This document shows positions 1 to 8,832 of a stretch of DNA of 64,000 nt, piece after piece. Within the stretch, counting starts at the first letter, position 1. Each line of letters starts with the position of its first letter. The notes beneath the pieces were generated by a model. It saw nothing but the letters and a program-made list of their open reading frames with translations, made no database searches and was not told where the DNA came from. The position numbers and the translations under genes were made by a program. Origin of the DNA: JBBSHE01 sp038253325 (GTDB lineage: Bacteria; Actinomycetota; Actinomycetes; Propionibacteriales; Nocardioidaceae); contig JBBSHE010000010.1 of NCBI GenBank assembly GCA_038253325.1, positions 1 to 64,000 of the forward strand, read 5' to 3'.

Positions 1-172
1 GCCCCCCCCCCCCCGCCCCCCCCCCGCCCACCCGGCCCGCCCCCCCCCCCCACGCGGTGACGGCGGCGTCCACCCCCCCCCGCCCGCGCTGCGGCCCCCG
101 GCCCTCGGAGCCCCCCCCCCCCCCCCCCCCACAACTCCGACGGCGTGCCACGTTCAGGCTGCGTTCGAACCG
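1..172. other. poly-C low-complexity edge
   Basis: The first ~130 bases are almost entirely C, with scattered G and A, and then ordinary sequence begins. No coding sequence is supported here. The short plus-strand reading frame across it gives only a proline/arginine-rich translation produced by the C runs. Homopolymer runs this long are not typical even of high-GC actinobacteria, so this is most likely a contig-end assembly artefact or untrimmed low-quality sequence. The first real gene ends at 173. Confidence 0.75.
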
Positions 173-988
173 CTACTTCAGCAGCAGCAGACCGATCCGC
201 CGCGACGCGACCCGCAACCCGATCGTCCCCATCGCCGCGAGATAGGCGACCGACACCAGCGACCACCAGCCCAGCGTCCCCAGGGCACATCCGCGGGTGA
301 GCTCGACACCGTGGTAGAGCGGGGTCAGCCGCACCAGCCACTGGAGCAGGTCGGGTGAGGAGTTGAGCGGGAAGAAGGTGCCGGAGAACAAGAACATCGG
401 CATCACCGCGAGCTGGATGTACTCGAAGTCCTGCCAGCTGCGCATCCAGGTGGTGAGCGCCATGCCGGCACCGCCGAACGCGTAACCGATCAGGAACGTC
501 ACCGGAAGCGCGAGCAGCATTCCCCACGACGACGTCAACCCGGTCGCGACCATGATCGCGATGAACACCAACGCGTAGAAGTTCGCCCGCAGCAGCGCCC
601 ACATCAGCTCGCCCCTGGCGATGTCCAGGGGGCGTAACGGCGTGGCCAGCATCGTGTCGTACAGCTTCGCGAACTTCATTCGGAAGAAGATGTTGTACGT
701 CGCGTCGAACAGCACACCTTGCATCGCGGCGGTCGCGAGCATGGCAGGCGCGACGAATGCCGTGTAGCGGACGACGGTCCCGTCGGAGAGCGTGAAGCTG
801 TTGACCAGCTTCGACACGCCCAGACCGATCGACGCGAGGTAGAAGACCGGTTCGAGCACGCCGGTGAGGAACAGCACCCAGGCACCGCGGTAGACCAGGA
901 AGTTGCGTTCGATGATGCGCCACAGCCCTGCCGTGAAGACCGGACCGGCGCGGAGAGCGAGCGACTTGCGTTCGTAGGTGGTGGTCAT
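173..988 (-). CDS. ABC-2 type transporter permease
   Basis: A 271-residue integral membrane protein of the ABC-2 (NodJ/DrrB-like) permease family. It has an N-terminal cytoplasmic stretch and about six hydrophobic segments (for example near residues 35-55 and 120-175), and a conserved region near residues 170-215 that includes GGAGMALTTWMRSW. It starts with ATG 7 nt after the stop of the upstream permease. With that permease and the ATPase it forms a three-gene minus-strand exporter, which probably moves a lipid, glycolipid, polyketide or drug-like substrate outward. The substrate cannot be told from sequence. The gene is complete, ending in TAG just inside the poly-C edge. Confidence 0.88.
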   Translation of the reverse strand: MTTTYERKSLALRAGPVFTAGLWRIIERNFLVYRGAWVLFLTGVLEPVFYLASIGLGVSKLVNSFTLSDGTVVRYTAFVAPAMLATAAMQGVLFDATYNIFFRMKFAKLYDTMLATPLRPLDIARGELMWALLRANFYALVFIAIMVATGLTSSWGMLLALPVTFLIGYAFGGAGMALTTWMRSWQDFEYIQLAVMPMFLFSGTFFPLNSSPDLLQWLVRLTPLYHGVELTRGCALGTLGWWSLVSVAYLAAMGTIGLRVASRRIGLLLLK

Positions 989-995
989 CGCCAGA

Positions 996-1832
996 TCACC
1001 AGGTCAGCCGCTTGACGAAGCCGCGCTCGGCCCACCACCAGCCGGCTAGCACCCAGGCACCGAGGTACGCCAGATGACCGAGCGCGTGCAGCCAGACCAC
1101 GTGGCCGAGGGTGAACGACCGGCAGAGGTCGACGCCGTGCCACACCGGCGTCGCGTACGCGAGCCAGGCGATCTGGCCCGGCAGCTGCGAGATGGGAAAG
1201 AACGCGCCGCTGAACAAGAACATCGGGATGAGCCCGAGGCGGAACACCAAGGAGAATGCCGACTCGTCCTTGATCCGCGACGAGAGTCCGAAGACCGGAG
1301 TGGCGAACGCCATTCCGGTCAGGGTGGCGCCCACCAGTGCGAGCGGCGCTCCCCACCAGACGTGGACGGCGCCGAACGCCGAGATGATGACGACGAACAC
1401 CAGGCAGGTCGTGAAGATGCGGGTCGCGACCGACGCAAGATGTGCTGCCAGGACGTCGCGGACGCGCAGCGGTGTCGCCAGCATCGCGAAGTACACCTTG
1501 TCCCACTTGAACATCCCGAGCACGGGGTAGGTCGACTCGAAGACCGCGGTCTGCATTCCCGTGGTCGCCAGCAGTCCTGGTGCGATGAACGCGAGATAGG
1601 ACACGTGTCCGATCGCCGACCCACCGGACTTGTTGTCGACGTAGCTACCGAGGCCGATACCCATCGCGGCGAGGTACAGCAGCGGGACGAGGAAGCTCGA
1701 GATGACGGTGCCACGCCACACTCGCTTGTAGAGGGTGAACCAGTAGTCGACCTGCCGTCCGACCGCATCTGCCATCGTCGGGGGTGCGCTGGCGCGCGCC
1801 GCGGCGTCGGGATCCGGGTCGTACGTCGTCAT
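996..1832 (-). CDS. ABC-2 type transporter permease
   Basis: A 278-residue paralogue of the neighbouring permease with the same ABC-2 fold: hydrophobic segments from about residue 38 onward and a conserved core around GMAFATPVFGLSSRIKDE. The open frame extends to 1994, but the extra part is arginine/serine-rich noise read through the ATPase gene. The ATG at 1832, one base after the ATPase stop, is the sensible start and implies translational coupling. Two different permeases with one ATPase is the arrangement of DrrABC/NodIJ-type exporters, where the two membrane subunits form a heterodimer. Confidence 0.88.
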   Translation of the reverse strand: MTTYDPDPDAAARASAPPTMADAVGRQVDYWFTLYKRVWRGTVISSFLVPLLYLAAMGIGLGSYVDNKSGGSAIGHVSYLAFIAPGLLATTGMQTAVFESTYPVLGMFKWDKVYFAMLATPLRVRDVLAAHLASVATRIFTTCLVFVVIISAFGAVHVWWGAPLALVGATLTGMAFATPVFGLSSRIKDESAFSLVFRLGLIPMFLFSGAFFPISQLPGQIAWLAYATPVWHGVDLCRSFTLGHVVWLHALGHLAYLGAWVLAGWWWAERGFVKRLTW

Positions 1833-1833
1833 C

Positions 1834-2772
1834 TCAGTCCACCAGCGAGCGTCCGGTGAGACGCAGGAACACGTCCTCGAGCGTCGAGCGCCGCACGAGC
1901 GTGGAGGTCGGCTCGAGGCCGCGTTCGAGAACGGACTGCACGGTGGCCTCACCGTCGCCGGTGTAGAGCAGGATCCGGTCGGGCAACGCCTCAACCCGAT
2001 CGGCGAGGTCCTCGAGTTTCGGAGCCATCGCCTCGTGCTCGCCGATCCCGAAGCGCAACTCGGCGACCTCGCGGGTGGAGTGTTCGCGGATCAGCTGCGC
2101 CGGGGATCCCTCGGCGACGATCAGCCCGTTGTCCATCACCACGAGGCGGTCGCAGAGCTGCTCGGCCTCGTCCATGTAGTGCGTGGTGATGACGAGCGTG
2201 ACGCCCTCCTGCTTGAGCCGGAACAGCCGGTCCCACAGCTGGTGGCGGGCCTGCGGGTCGAGCCCCGTCGTCGGCTCGTCGAGAAGCAGCAGCTCGGGCC
2301 GGTTGATGAGCGACCGGGCGACCGTGAGCCGACGCTTCATCCCTCCCGACAGCTCCTCGACCTTGTTGCCGGCCTTTTCGGTCAGCTGGACGAACGCGAG
2401 CAGCTCGTCGGCCCGCCGGCTGACCTCGGCCCGGCTCAGGCCGAAGAAGCGACCGTAGATGACGAGGTTGTCCTTGACCTTGAGCTCGTTGTCGAGGGTA
2501 TTTTCCTGCGGACAGACCCCGATCCGGGCTCGGATCGCCGGGCCGTCCGTCGCGGGGTCCAGGCCGAGGATCCGCAGATCGCCACCGGAGACGGGCGACA
2601 CCGCCGCGATCATCCGCATCGTCGAGGACTTTCCGGCACCGTTGGGTCCGAGGAAGCCGAATGCCTCCCCCTTCGACACGGTGACGTCGACGCCCCTGAC
2701 CGCCTCGAACTCGCCGTACTTCTTGCGGAGCTCCCGTGCCTCGATCAACCCGTCGCCCACGTCGCGTGACAC
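1834..2772 (-). CDS. ABC transporter ATP-binding protein (DrrA/NodI-like)
   Basis: The nucleotide-binding subunit for the two downstream permeases. Numbered from the GTG at 2772 (312 residues), Walker A GPNGAGKS is at about 42-49, the signature LSGGM at 141-145 and Walker B LLLLDEP at 161-167, followed by the usual switch region TTHYMDEAEQLC. The C-terminal ~90 residues match the extension seen in NodI/DrrA proteins. The frame stays open to a TTG at 2847, but family members begin only a few residues before the LIEARELRKKYG segment, so the GTG at 2772 or 2760 is preferred. No clear ribosome binding site settles it. ATP hydrolysis would drive export. Confidence 0.88.
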   Translation of the reverse strand: MSRDVGDGLIEARELRKKYGEFEAVRGVDVTVSKGEAFGFLGPNGAGKSSTMRMIAAVSPVSGGDLRILGLDPATDGPAIRARIGVCPQENTLDNELKVKDNLVIYGRFFGLSRAEVSRRADELLAFVQLTEKAGNKVEELSGGMKRRLTVARSLINRPELLLLDEPTTGLDPQARHQLWDRLFRLKQEGVTLVITTHYMDEAEQLCDRLVVMDNGLIVAEGSPAQLIREHSTREVAELRFGIGEHEAMAPKLEDLADRVEALPDRILLYTGDGEATVQSVLERGLEPTSTLVRRSTLEDVFLRLTGRSLVD

Positions 2773-3042
2773 TACCGGGAGGCTCGGACAATCCCGAATG
2801 GTTTGCCCGCTCGGCGCGATCAGCCGGCCGTACGGTCCGGTCCCCAAAGCGTGCCCGTAGCCACCCCGCGTACGTACGCCACGGTGAACTCAAGACCGCC
2901 AGTTCGGCCGGTGTTGGGTGTTCTCCGGGCGCGCCTTCCCTCATCTCGACGCGGCGACCGACCGCCGACGGGTGCACCGAAGGCGTTGGACTCCAGCCGG
3001 ACGTCGTGGTCGTTGAGCAGCCGTCGACCGCGACTGGAGCTG

Positions 3043-4293
3043 TTAACCGGAGGTGGTCCCATTGGGCCGGTCTGATCTGGCGACGGCAGTACGTGTTCCT
3101 AATCCGTGCCAGCCCGTGATGGCGGCGAGGAGCAGAAGGATGCCGCCGAGGTAATAAACGGTTCGGATGCCGAGGGCGTCGGCGGTGATTCCCCCGAGGA
3201 TGAGGGACAGCAGGCGGCCGAGCTGCCAGAGCAGGTCGAAACTGGCGAAGACGCGGCCTCGGGTGGAGGCCGGGGTTCTGCTTTGGAGGAGCGAGTTGAA
3301 GGTGACTGCGCCGGTGGAGGTGCCCAGACCATAGCACGTAAGCACCACCAGCACTGCCGGAAATGCAGTGATGCTGGCAAGTAGGAAGTCGACCGCGCCG
3401 CGCAGAAGGTATGGGCCGAAGACGAAGGCGGGCCGGCGGGGGTCGCGGATCAGGCGGGTGAGCAGCAGCGGGCCTGCGGCGGCTCCGATTCCGATGGCGC
3501 CAAGGATCAGCCCGTAACCGCCGGCGCCGGTGTGCAGGTGCTGGCGGGCGAGTACGACGAGCAGGGCGCTGGTGGCGCCGGCGGACAGGGCGGCGAGTAG
3601 TTGCCCGACGGCGAGAGAGCGCAGGGCACGGTCGCTGGTGATGATGCGGGCGCCGGCGGCGGCGTCCGTGAGCCAGCCACGGCGCGCGGTGCTCATGGTG
3701 TCGGCGGCTGGGACATCCAGGCCCGAGAGGATCACGGCGCTGGCTAAGAAGCTGGCGGCGTTGATCGCGAATGCAAGTCCTGAGCCGGAGGTAAGTACGA
3801 GGAGTCCGGCCAAGGGTGCCAGGACGATCTGGGAGAGCACGGCGGCGGTCCAGATGCCGCTGTTGGCGGCGATCAGTTCGCTGTCGGTGACCAGTGCGGG
3901 CAGGGTGGAGTTCGCGGCTGGGTTGAACAGCACGGCGGCCACCGACATGCCGAAGGCGATTGCATAGACTGCGGCGACGTGTGTGTCGAGGAACGGCAGC
4001 GCCCCGGCGAGTGCGGCTCGGGCGAGGTCGGCACCAATCATGATCCGAATGCGGGGCCACCGGTCGACCAGGGTGCCGGCAAGCGGCGCAAACAGCAGCA
4101 CCGGCACGATTTCGGCGAGCACGACGCCGCTGACACCGGCGCCGGAGCCGGTCAGGTGTAGAACGAGCAGTGAGAGGGCGACGGTGTTGAACACGTCTCC
4201 CCATTGCGAGGCGGTGCGTGCGGTGAACAGCCGTCGGTAGCCGGGCTGGGCGAGTACCGCCCGAAGACCGTCCCGGTCGCCCCTGCTGGTCAC
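3043..4293 (-). CDS. MFS transporter (drug/siderophore exporter-like)
   Basis: A major facilitator superfamily protein of about 416 residues with roughly 12 hydrophobic segments. It opens with the typical exporter N-terminus (YRRLFTARTASQWGDVFNTV) and carries the cytoplasmic loop motif AGTLVDRWPRIRIM, close to the EntS/multidrug H+ antiporter group. The frame runs open to 4593 through non-coding-looking sequence that overlaps the IclR gene, so the GTG at 4293 is chosen as the start. It lies 109 bp downstream of the iclR-type gene on the same strand and could be co-regulated with it. The substrate is unknown. Confidence 0.82.
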   Translation of the reverse strand: MTSRGDRDGLRAVLAQPGYRRLFTARTASQWGDVFNTVALSLLVLHLTGSGAGVSGVVLAEIVPVLLFAPLAGTLVDRWPRIRIMIGADLARAALAGALPFLDTHVAAVYAIAFGMSVAAVLFNPAANSTLPALVTDSELIAANSGIWTAAVLSQIVLAPLAGLLVLTSGSGLAFAINAASFLASAVILSGLDVPAADTMSTARRGWLTDAAAGARIITSDRALRSLAVGQLLAALSAGATSALLVVLARQHLHTGAGGYGLILGAIGIGAAAGPLLLTRLIRDPRRPAFVFGPYLLRGAVDFLLASITAFPAVLVVLTCYGLGTSTGAVTFNSLLQSRTPASTRGRVFASFDLLWQLGRLLSLILGGITADALGIRTVYYLGGILLLLAAITGWHGLGTRTAVARSDRPNGTTSG

Positions 4294-4402
4294 GATCTGA
4301 TTCAAACAGGTTCCGGGCGGGTGAGGCGGCAGACCGGGGCTCCGGTCATGGTTGCTGCGCTTGCTTCGGGCCTGCGCGAGCCGGTAGGAGTGGTCGGGCC
4401 CG

Positions 4403-5206
4403 CTAAGCCAAGTCGCTCGATGCCTGCTCGGCCGCTGCGGCAATGGCCTTGGCGACAGCCGGTGCACGCGGCTCGTCCAAACGCACCAGTGGCGCCGAGA
4501 CAGCGATCGCGGCCCTCGGGTCACCGAAGGTGTTCCGTACGATGACCGCGACGGCGGCGATGTCCGGCTCGCTTTCACCCCAGTTGGTCGCATACCCCTG
4601 CACCCTGACTCGCTCCAGCTCCTTCATCAGCTGAGTGCGCGTCCGGAGCGAGTGAGGCGTCAGCCGCGGAAGTGTCTCACTCGGGTAGAGCTCAGCCAGC
4701 CGGGCCGGCTTGAGCTCGGCCAGCAGTGCCTTCCCGCCCGAGGTCGTGTGAGCCGGATACGCCCGCCCGATGCGCGAGCTCGTGCGCAGCGCCTTGTCGC
4801 TCTCGACGCTGTCCAGAAACAGCGCGGAAGTCTCGTCTAGGACCATCAGGTGGACGGTCTCGCCCATCTGCCTGCTCAGCTGCTCGAGAAGCGGGCGCAG
4901 ATGCTGGCGGATGTCCATCTGGCGCACGATGGAAAGGCCGATGTCGATCAGTGCCGGTCCAGATGTGTACGCCTTCGTCGCCGGGTCCTGCTGGATCAGC
5001 TCCCGAGACTGGAGCATGGCCAACAGCCGATGTGCCGTTGAGCGACCGACACCAAGGCTCTCACTCGCCTGGGCGACCCCGATGAAGCGGTGTTCGCGGA
5101 ACAGCAGGAGCAACTTCAGGGCGTTGTCCACCGAGTTGATCGGGTAGCGCGGCGCCGCTTCAGCGGCCCGCGCCTCAGCCCGCGCCGCCCGGTCCCTGTC
5201 GGGCAT
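4403..5206 (-). CDS. IclR family transcriptional regulator
   Basis: A 267-residue regulator with an N-terminal winged helix (about residues 22-85; recognition region SLGVGRSTAHRLLAML) and a C-terminal IclR effector domain (about 95-262) containing the usual IGRAYPAHTTSGGKALLA segment. IclR proteins bind small aromatic or organic acids and act on nearby catabolic genes. This one is divergent from the hydrolase/cyclase/gentisate operon that starts at 5351, which it probably controls. There is no Shine-Dalgarno; instead a TAGAAT box lies 6 nt before the ATG, suggesting a leaderless mRNA. The first 20 residues are alanine/arginine-rich. Confidence 0.93.
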   Translation of the reverse strand: MPDRDRAARAEARAAEAAPRYPINSVDNALKLLLLFREHRFIGVAQASESLGVGRSTAHRLLAMLQSRELIQQDPATKAYTSGPALIDIGLSIVRQMDIRQHLRPLLEQLSRQMGETVHLMVLDETSALFLDSVESDKALRTSSRIGRAYPAHTTSGGKALLAELKPARLAELYPSETLPRLTPHSLRTRTQLMKELERVRVQGYATNWGESEPDIAAVAVIVRNTFGDPRAAIAVSAPLVRLDEPRAPAVAKAIAAAAEQASSDLA

Positions 5207-5212
5207 GGCGGG

Positions 5213-5218
5213 ATTCTA
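5213..5218 (-). promoter_or_regulatory. -10 box (TAGAAT) of a probable leaderless promoter
   Basis: On the minus strand TAGAAT lies exactly 6 nt before the iclR-type ATG at 5206, so transcription starting at the usual distance would begin on the start codon. No ribosome binding site is visible. No good -35 match is seen. The stretch just upstream (GTTCCG, 7 nt, CGCAAC at 5221-5239) is an imperfect dyad that could be an autoregulatory IclR site. Confidence 0.4.
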
Positions 5219-5350
5219 ACGTTCCGCGCTGTTCGCAACCACGTGCCATCGTGGGGACACGCCTTCCATTCATCGGCCGCCTTGCGCCGATGCGACGATT
5301 CGGCCTAGCGTCGCCATGACAGAAAACGATTCTGCACAGCGGAGGCAGCC

Positions 5351-6670
5351 GTGGATCTCACCAGGCACGAGGGAGCGCTCCCGAGCGGCTCTGGCTACGT
5401 CATCGAGGTGCCGCCGGGCTGGAACGGTGTCCTGCTTCTCACCTGCCGCCCATTGCCGCGAGAGCCGGGGGAACCACCGTGGGAGAGCGAGGAGGACCCG
5501 CTGTTGGGGATCCTGGTGGACCGGGGCTACGCTCTCGCCGGCTCGGCGAACACCATCTTCTGGCCGCTCGAGCGGTTCTTCGCCGACCAGGTACCCCTGA
5601 TCGAGGAGTTCGACCGGATCGTGTCCACGCCACGGCGCACGATCGCCTGGGGACCCTCGATCGGCGGGATCATGACGGCCGGACTCGTCCAGGTCATCCC
5701 GGAGCGGCTGTCGGGCGCGTTTCCCCTCTGCGGCAACCTGGCCGGCGCGGTGGCGATCCACAACCGAGAGCTCGACATCGCGTTCGTCATCAAGACGCTG
5801 CTGGCTCCCGACAGCGACGTCGAGCTGGTACGGATCTCGGACGCGCAAACGAACTACCGTGCCGCAGACTCGATTCTCCAGCTGGCCCAGACGACAGCGC
5901 AGGGCAGAGCGCGGCTCAGCCTCGCAGCGGCCGTCGGCAACATCCCAGGCTGGCACGATCCCGGCTCCCCCGAGCCGGCCGCCGAGGACATCGGCTCGCG
6001 GCAGCGCAACCAGCTGAGCTGGTTCGAGGAGCCCGGCTTCTTCGTGTACTTCGCGGCGCGCGCACAGGTCGAGCAGCAGGCGGGCGGCAACCCGTCGTGG
6101 AACACCGACGTCGACTATGCCCAGCTGCTCGACGGCTCCGCCAGTCGCGGGCTGGTCGAGCACCTCTACGAGCGGGCCGGGCTCGACCTCCGCGGAGACC
6201 TCGAGACGCTCGCCTCCGCGGCGCGGATCGAGGCCGATGCCGAGGCCGTTGCCTACCTCGAACGGCACATCGTGTTCTCCGGAGACCTCGGCGGCGTCCC
6301 GGTGCTGGCGGTGCACACCGACGGCGACGGCCTCGTCACGCCCGACAACATGCGAGCGTACGCCGACGTCGTGGCCTGGGCAGGAGACACCGAGCTGCTC
6401 GCGCAGCTATATGTCCACCGCGGTGGGCACTGCAGCTTCACGTCCGCCGAGACATTGACGGCTCTCCGAGTCCTCAGCGAGCGGATCGAGACCGGTTCGT
6501 GGCCGAGTCTCGACCCGCAGACCCTCAACGGCGAGGCTGCCGAGCTTCCGGCGGAGCTCAGGAGGCTACGCGACGACCGTCCCGCTGACCCGTCCTTCTT
6601 CAACTACGAGCCGCGGCCGTTCCCACGGCCGTACGACATCCGCTCGACCACGGCCGGCGAAGTCGGGTGA
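5351..6670 (+). CDS. alpha/beta hydrolase family protein
   Basis: A 439-residue protein starting at GTG, with a strong GGAGG ribosome binding site at 5341-5345. It has an alpha/beta-hydrolase layout: nucleophile elbow GPSIGG at 101-106 (Ser103), a large helical insertion (about 140-300), the acid region HTDGDG at 322-327 (Asp324 or Asp326) and His360 in HRGGHCSF. No signal peptide is seen, so it is probably cytosolic. It is the first gene of the plus-strand gentisate operon, and its stop overlaps the next start (GTGA). It may hydrolyse an ester or amide that yields the aromatic acid used downstream. The exact substrate is unknown. Confidence 0.8.
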   Translation: MDLTRHEGALPSGSGYVIEVPPGWNGVLLLTCRPLPREPGEPPWESEEDPLLGILVDRGYALAGSANTIFWPLERFFADQVPLIEEFDRIVSTPRRTIAWGPSIGGIMTAGLVQVIPERLSGAFPLCGNLAGAVAIHNRELDIAFVIKTLLAPDSDVELVRISDAQTNYRAADSILQLAQTTAQGRARLSLAAAVGNIPGWHDPGSPEPAAEDIGSRQRNQLSWFEEPGFFVYFAARAQVEQQAGGNPSWNTDVDYAQLLDGSASRGLVEHLYERAGLDLRGDLETLASAARIEADAEAVAYLERHIVFSGDLGGVPVLAVHTDGDGLVTPDNMRAYADVVAWAGDTELLAQLYVHRGGHCSFTSAETLTALRVLSERIETGSWPSLDPQTLNGEAAELPAELRRLRDDRPADPSFFNYEPRPFPRPYDIRSTTAGEVG

Positions 6671-7656
6671 CCACCCAGCCACGGAACGGGTCGAGCGACG
6701 AGGAGCTCACGGAGCTGTTCGAGCACGTCTCGAACGAGGGTCGGTGGGGTCCCGACGACGAGCTCGGAACGCTGAACTTCATCACGCCGGACAAGCGTCG
6801 GGCCGCTGCCGCGCTCGTCCAGGCCGGTGAAACCGTGTCGCTGGCACACCCGCTGCTGGCCCGCGCGACTCCGACCCGCCCCCGACAGGTGGACCACCGG
6901 ATGCTGTACTGGAACGCTCCGGACAACCCGTTGGGCGCACCGGCGAGTGCCGGCGACCGGCTGAGCCTAGACGTCCATCAGCATGGAGTGACCCACCTCG
7001 ACTGCGTCAGCCACATCGGCAGTCGTGACGGGCGCGTGTACAACGGCCGCGCCTTCGACGAGGTCGCGGCCGATGACGGCTTGCGCCACGGGTCTGTCTA
7101 CGCACAACGCGACGGCATCGTCTCTCGCGGCGTCTTGCTCGACGTCGCAGCCGCGCTCGGCGTCGACTGGCTGGAGCCGCAGCACCGGATCTCGGCATCG
7201 GACTTCCAGGCGGCGGAGCGCCACGGTGGCGTTCGGGTCGAACGCGGCGACGTGCTGGTCGTACGCGCCGGTGTCGAAGCGCGGGAAGCCAGCCACGGGC
7301 CGAGCCCGCTCGCACCGGGCCCGGCTCCCGACGCCATCGGCTGGCTGTACGAGCGGGAGGTCGCCGTGTACGCCGGTGATGCTCCAGAGCAACTGTCCGA
7401 GGCCGGTGCACGGATCCTCGGTCTGCTGCCGGCCGAGCAGAACGGCCCGGACAGCCGCGCGACGACGGGCTTTCCCCTCCCGCTCCACCAGATCGGCATT
7501 CCGGCGATGGGCTTGGTGCTGCTCGACTACTGCCGGGTTGAGGAGCTGGCCGAGAGATGCCGCCAGCTCGGTCGCTACGAGTTCTTGTTCATCGCAGCAC
7601 CCCTGGTGATTCCGGGGGGCACCGGGTCGCCGGTCAACCCCATCGCGGTCTTTTGA
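6667..7656 (+). CDS. cyclase family metal-dependent hydrolase (kynurenine formamidase-like)
   Basis: A 329-residue member of the cyclase/formamidase family (PF04199 type). The metal-binding signature appears as HGVTHLD at 106-112 with His116 following, close to the family pattern HxGTHxDxxxH. The GTG start overlaps the previous stop by four bases (GTGA), so the two genes are translationally coupled. Members hydrolyse N-formylkynurenine, isatin or related amides and lactones. In a gentisate operon, a role in opening an aromatic amide or lactone before ring cleavage is plausible but inferred. Confidence 0.85.
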   Translation: MTTQPRNGSSDEELTELFEHVSNEGRWGPDDELGTLNFITPDKRRAAAALVQAGETVSLAHPLLARATPTRPRQVDHRMLYWNAPDNPLGAPASAGDRLSLDVHQHGVTHLDCVSHIGSRDGRVYNGRAFDEVAADDGLRHGSVYAQRDGIVSRGVLLDVAAALGVDWLEPQHRISASDFQAAERHGGVRVERGDVLVVRAGVEAREASHGPSPLAPGPAPDAIGWLYEREVAVYAGDAPEQLSEAGARILGLLPAEQNGPDSRATTGFPLPLHQIGIPAMGLVLLDYCRVEELAERCRQLGRYEFLFIAAPLVIPGGTGSPVNPIAVF

Positions 7657-7691
7657 GCGAACGGGTGCCGTGACAGCGGCTATTGCATGCC

Positions 7692-7720
7692 TTCCACATA
7701 GCAGACACCCTGTGTACTGT
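7692..7720 (+). promoter_or_regulatory. candidate promoter for the gentisate dioxygenase gene
   Basis: TTCCAC (7692-7697) and TACTGT (7715-7720) are separated by 17 nt and lie in the 102-bp gap before the dioxygenase gene, which would give a leader of about 30 nt. The gap is the only non-overlapping junction but one in this operon, so an internal promoter here would let ring cleavage be expressed separately. The match to consensus is only moderate. Confidence 0.3.
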
Positions 7721-7758
7721 GAGGAACACCGATCGTCCGCAGATGAAGTGGTGACGCC

Positions 7759-8832
7759 ATGCCGACAGTTCGCTTCACCGCCGAGCCCGACGCCGCAGAC
7801 GGGCCGCGGCTCGACGCGTTCTACGCCGATGTAGCGGAGGCGGATCTCCAGCCGCTGTGGCGACAGCAGGGTCTGATGCCCGACGCCCCGCCGCTCGCGA
7901 CGGTCCCGTACCTGTGGCGGTTCAAGGACCTTCGACAGCTCGCCGAGCGCTCGGGTGATCTCATCCCGATCGACCGCGGTGGCGACCGGCGGGTCCTCTC
8001 GCTGTGCAACCCCGGTCTCGGGGGCGCCCCATGGGCGACCAGCACGCTGTGGGGAGCGGTGCAGTACCTCGGCCCGGGCGAGGTCGCGCCGGCCCACCAT
8101 CACACCCCCGGCGCGATCCGCTTCGTCCTGGAGGGTCATGGTGTGTGGACGCTCGTCAACGGCGACGCCGTCGCCATGGAACCCGGTGACTGCCTGCTGA
8201 CGCCGAGCTGGACGTGGCACGAGCACCACAACCCCGGCCGGACACCGATGATCTGGTTCGACGGGCTCGACATCCCGCTGGTCCGGGCGCTCGACGCGGT
8301 GTTCTACGAGGACGGGCCCGACGAGATGACCAACCGCGCGGTCGATCCGCGCAGCCGCTCGGAGCGGCGGTACGCCGGCGGGTCCGGGCTGCTTCCGAGC
8401 GGCCCGCGCGAAGGTGTCGCACACTCGCCGCTGCTGGCCTATCGGTGGGCGGAGACCGACCGCGCATTAGCTGGTCTGTTGGAGGCTGACGGTGGCCCAC
8501 ACGTCGCCCTCCGGTTCTCCGACCCGACGACCGGTCGAGACGCCATGCCCACCATGCGGATGGAGATGCACCGGCTGGTTCCTGGCGAGAAGACACCGGC
8601 GGTGCGAATGGTGGGCAGCTCGATCTTCGTCGTCTTCCGAGGAGCCGGGACGTCGGTCGTCGGCGCGCAGCGGTTCAACTGGTCCGCCGGGGACATGTTC
8701 GTCGTCCCGTCGTGGACATGGGTCGACCACGAGGTGAGCGAGCCGTCGGACCTGTTCGCCCTCTCCGACGCACCGGTCATCGAGATGCTGGGGCTGGACC
8801 GGCAGCAGACGCTCGCCGAAGTGCAGACCTGA
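7759..8832 (+). CDS. gentisate 1,2-dioxygenase (bicupin)
   Basis: A 357-residue bicupin protein. The first cupin carries the iron site AHHHTPGAIRF, with His113/His115, and the third ligand His154 in TPSWTWHEHHN; this matches the HxH...H ligands of gentisate dioxygenases. A second cupin (about 265-340) has lost its metal histidines, as is normal for the family. The enzyme cleaves gentisate between C1 and C2 to maleylpyruvate using Fe(II) and O2. It is followed, with a one-base overlap (TGATG), by an FAH-family hydrolase and then a DinB-fold protein, completing a gentisate pathway. A related salicylate or 1-hydroxy-2-naphthoate ring dioxygenase cannot be excluded. Confidence 0.88.
   Translation: MPTVRFTAEPDAADGPRLDAFYADVAEADLQPLWRQQGLMPDAPPLATVPYLWRFKDLRQLAERSGDLIPIDRGGDRRVLSLCNPGLGGAPWATSTLWGAVQYLGPGEVAPAHHHTPGAIRFVLEGHGVWTLVNGDAVAMEPGDCLLTPSWTWHEHHNPGRTPMIWFDGLDIPLVRALDAVFYEDGPDEMTNRAVDPRSRSERRYAGGSGLLPSGPREGVAHSPLLAYRWAETDRALAGLLEADGGPHVALRFSDPTTGRDAMPTMRMEMHRLVPGEKTPAVRMVGSSIFVVFRGAGTSVVGAQRFNWSAGDMFVVPSWTWVDHEVSEPSDLFALSDAPVIEMLGLDRQQTLAEVQT

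Noticed and set aside
1991..4204. 737-residue minus-strand open frame across the MFS and ABC ATPase genes
   Set aside because: It reads both real genes in a wrong frame; composition is arginine/proline-rich and no domain is present.
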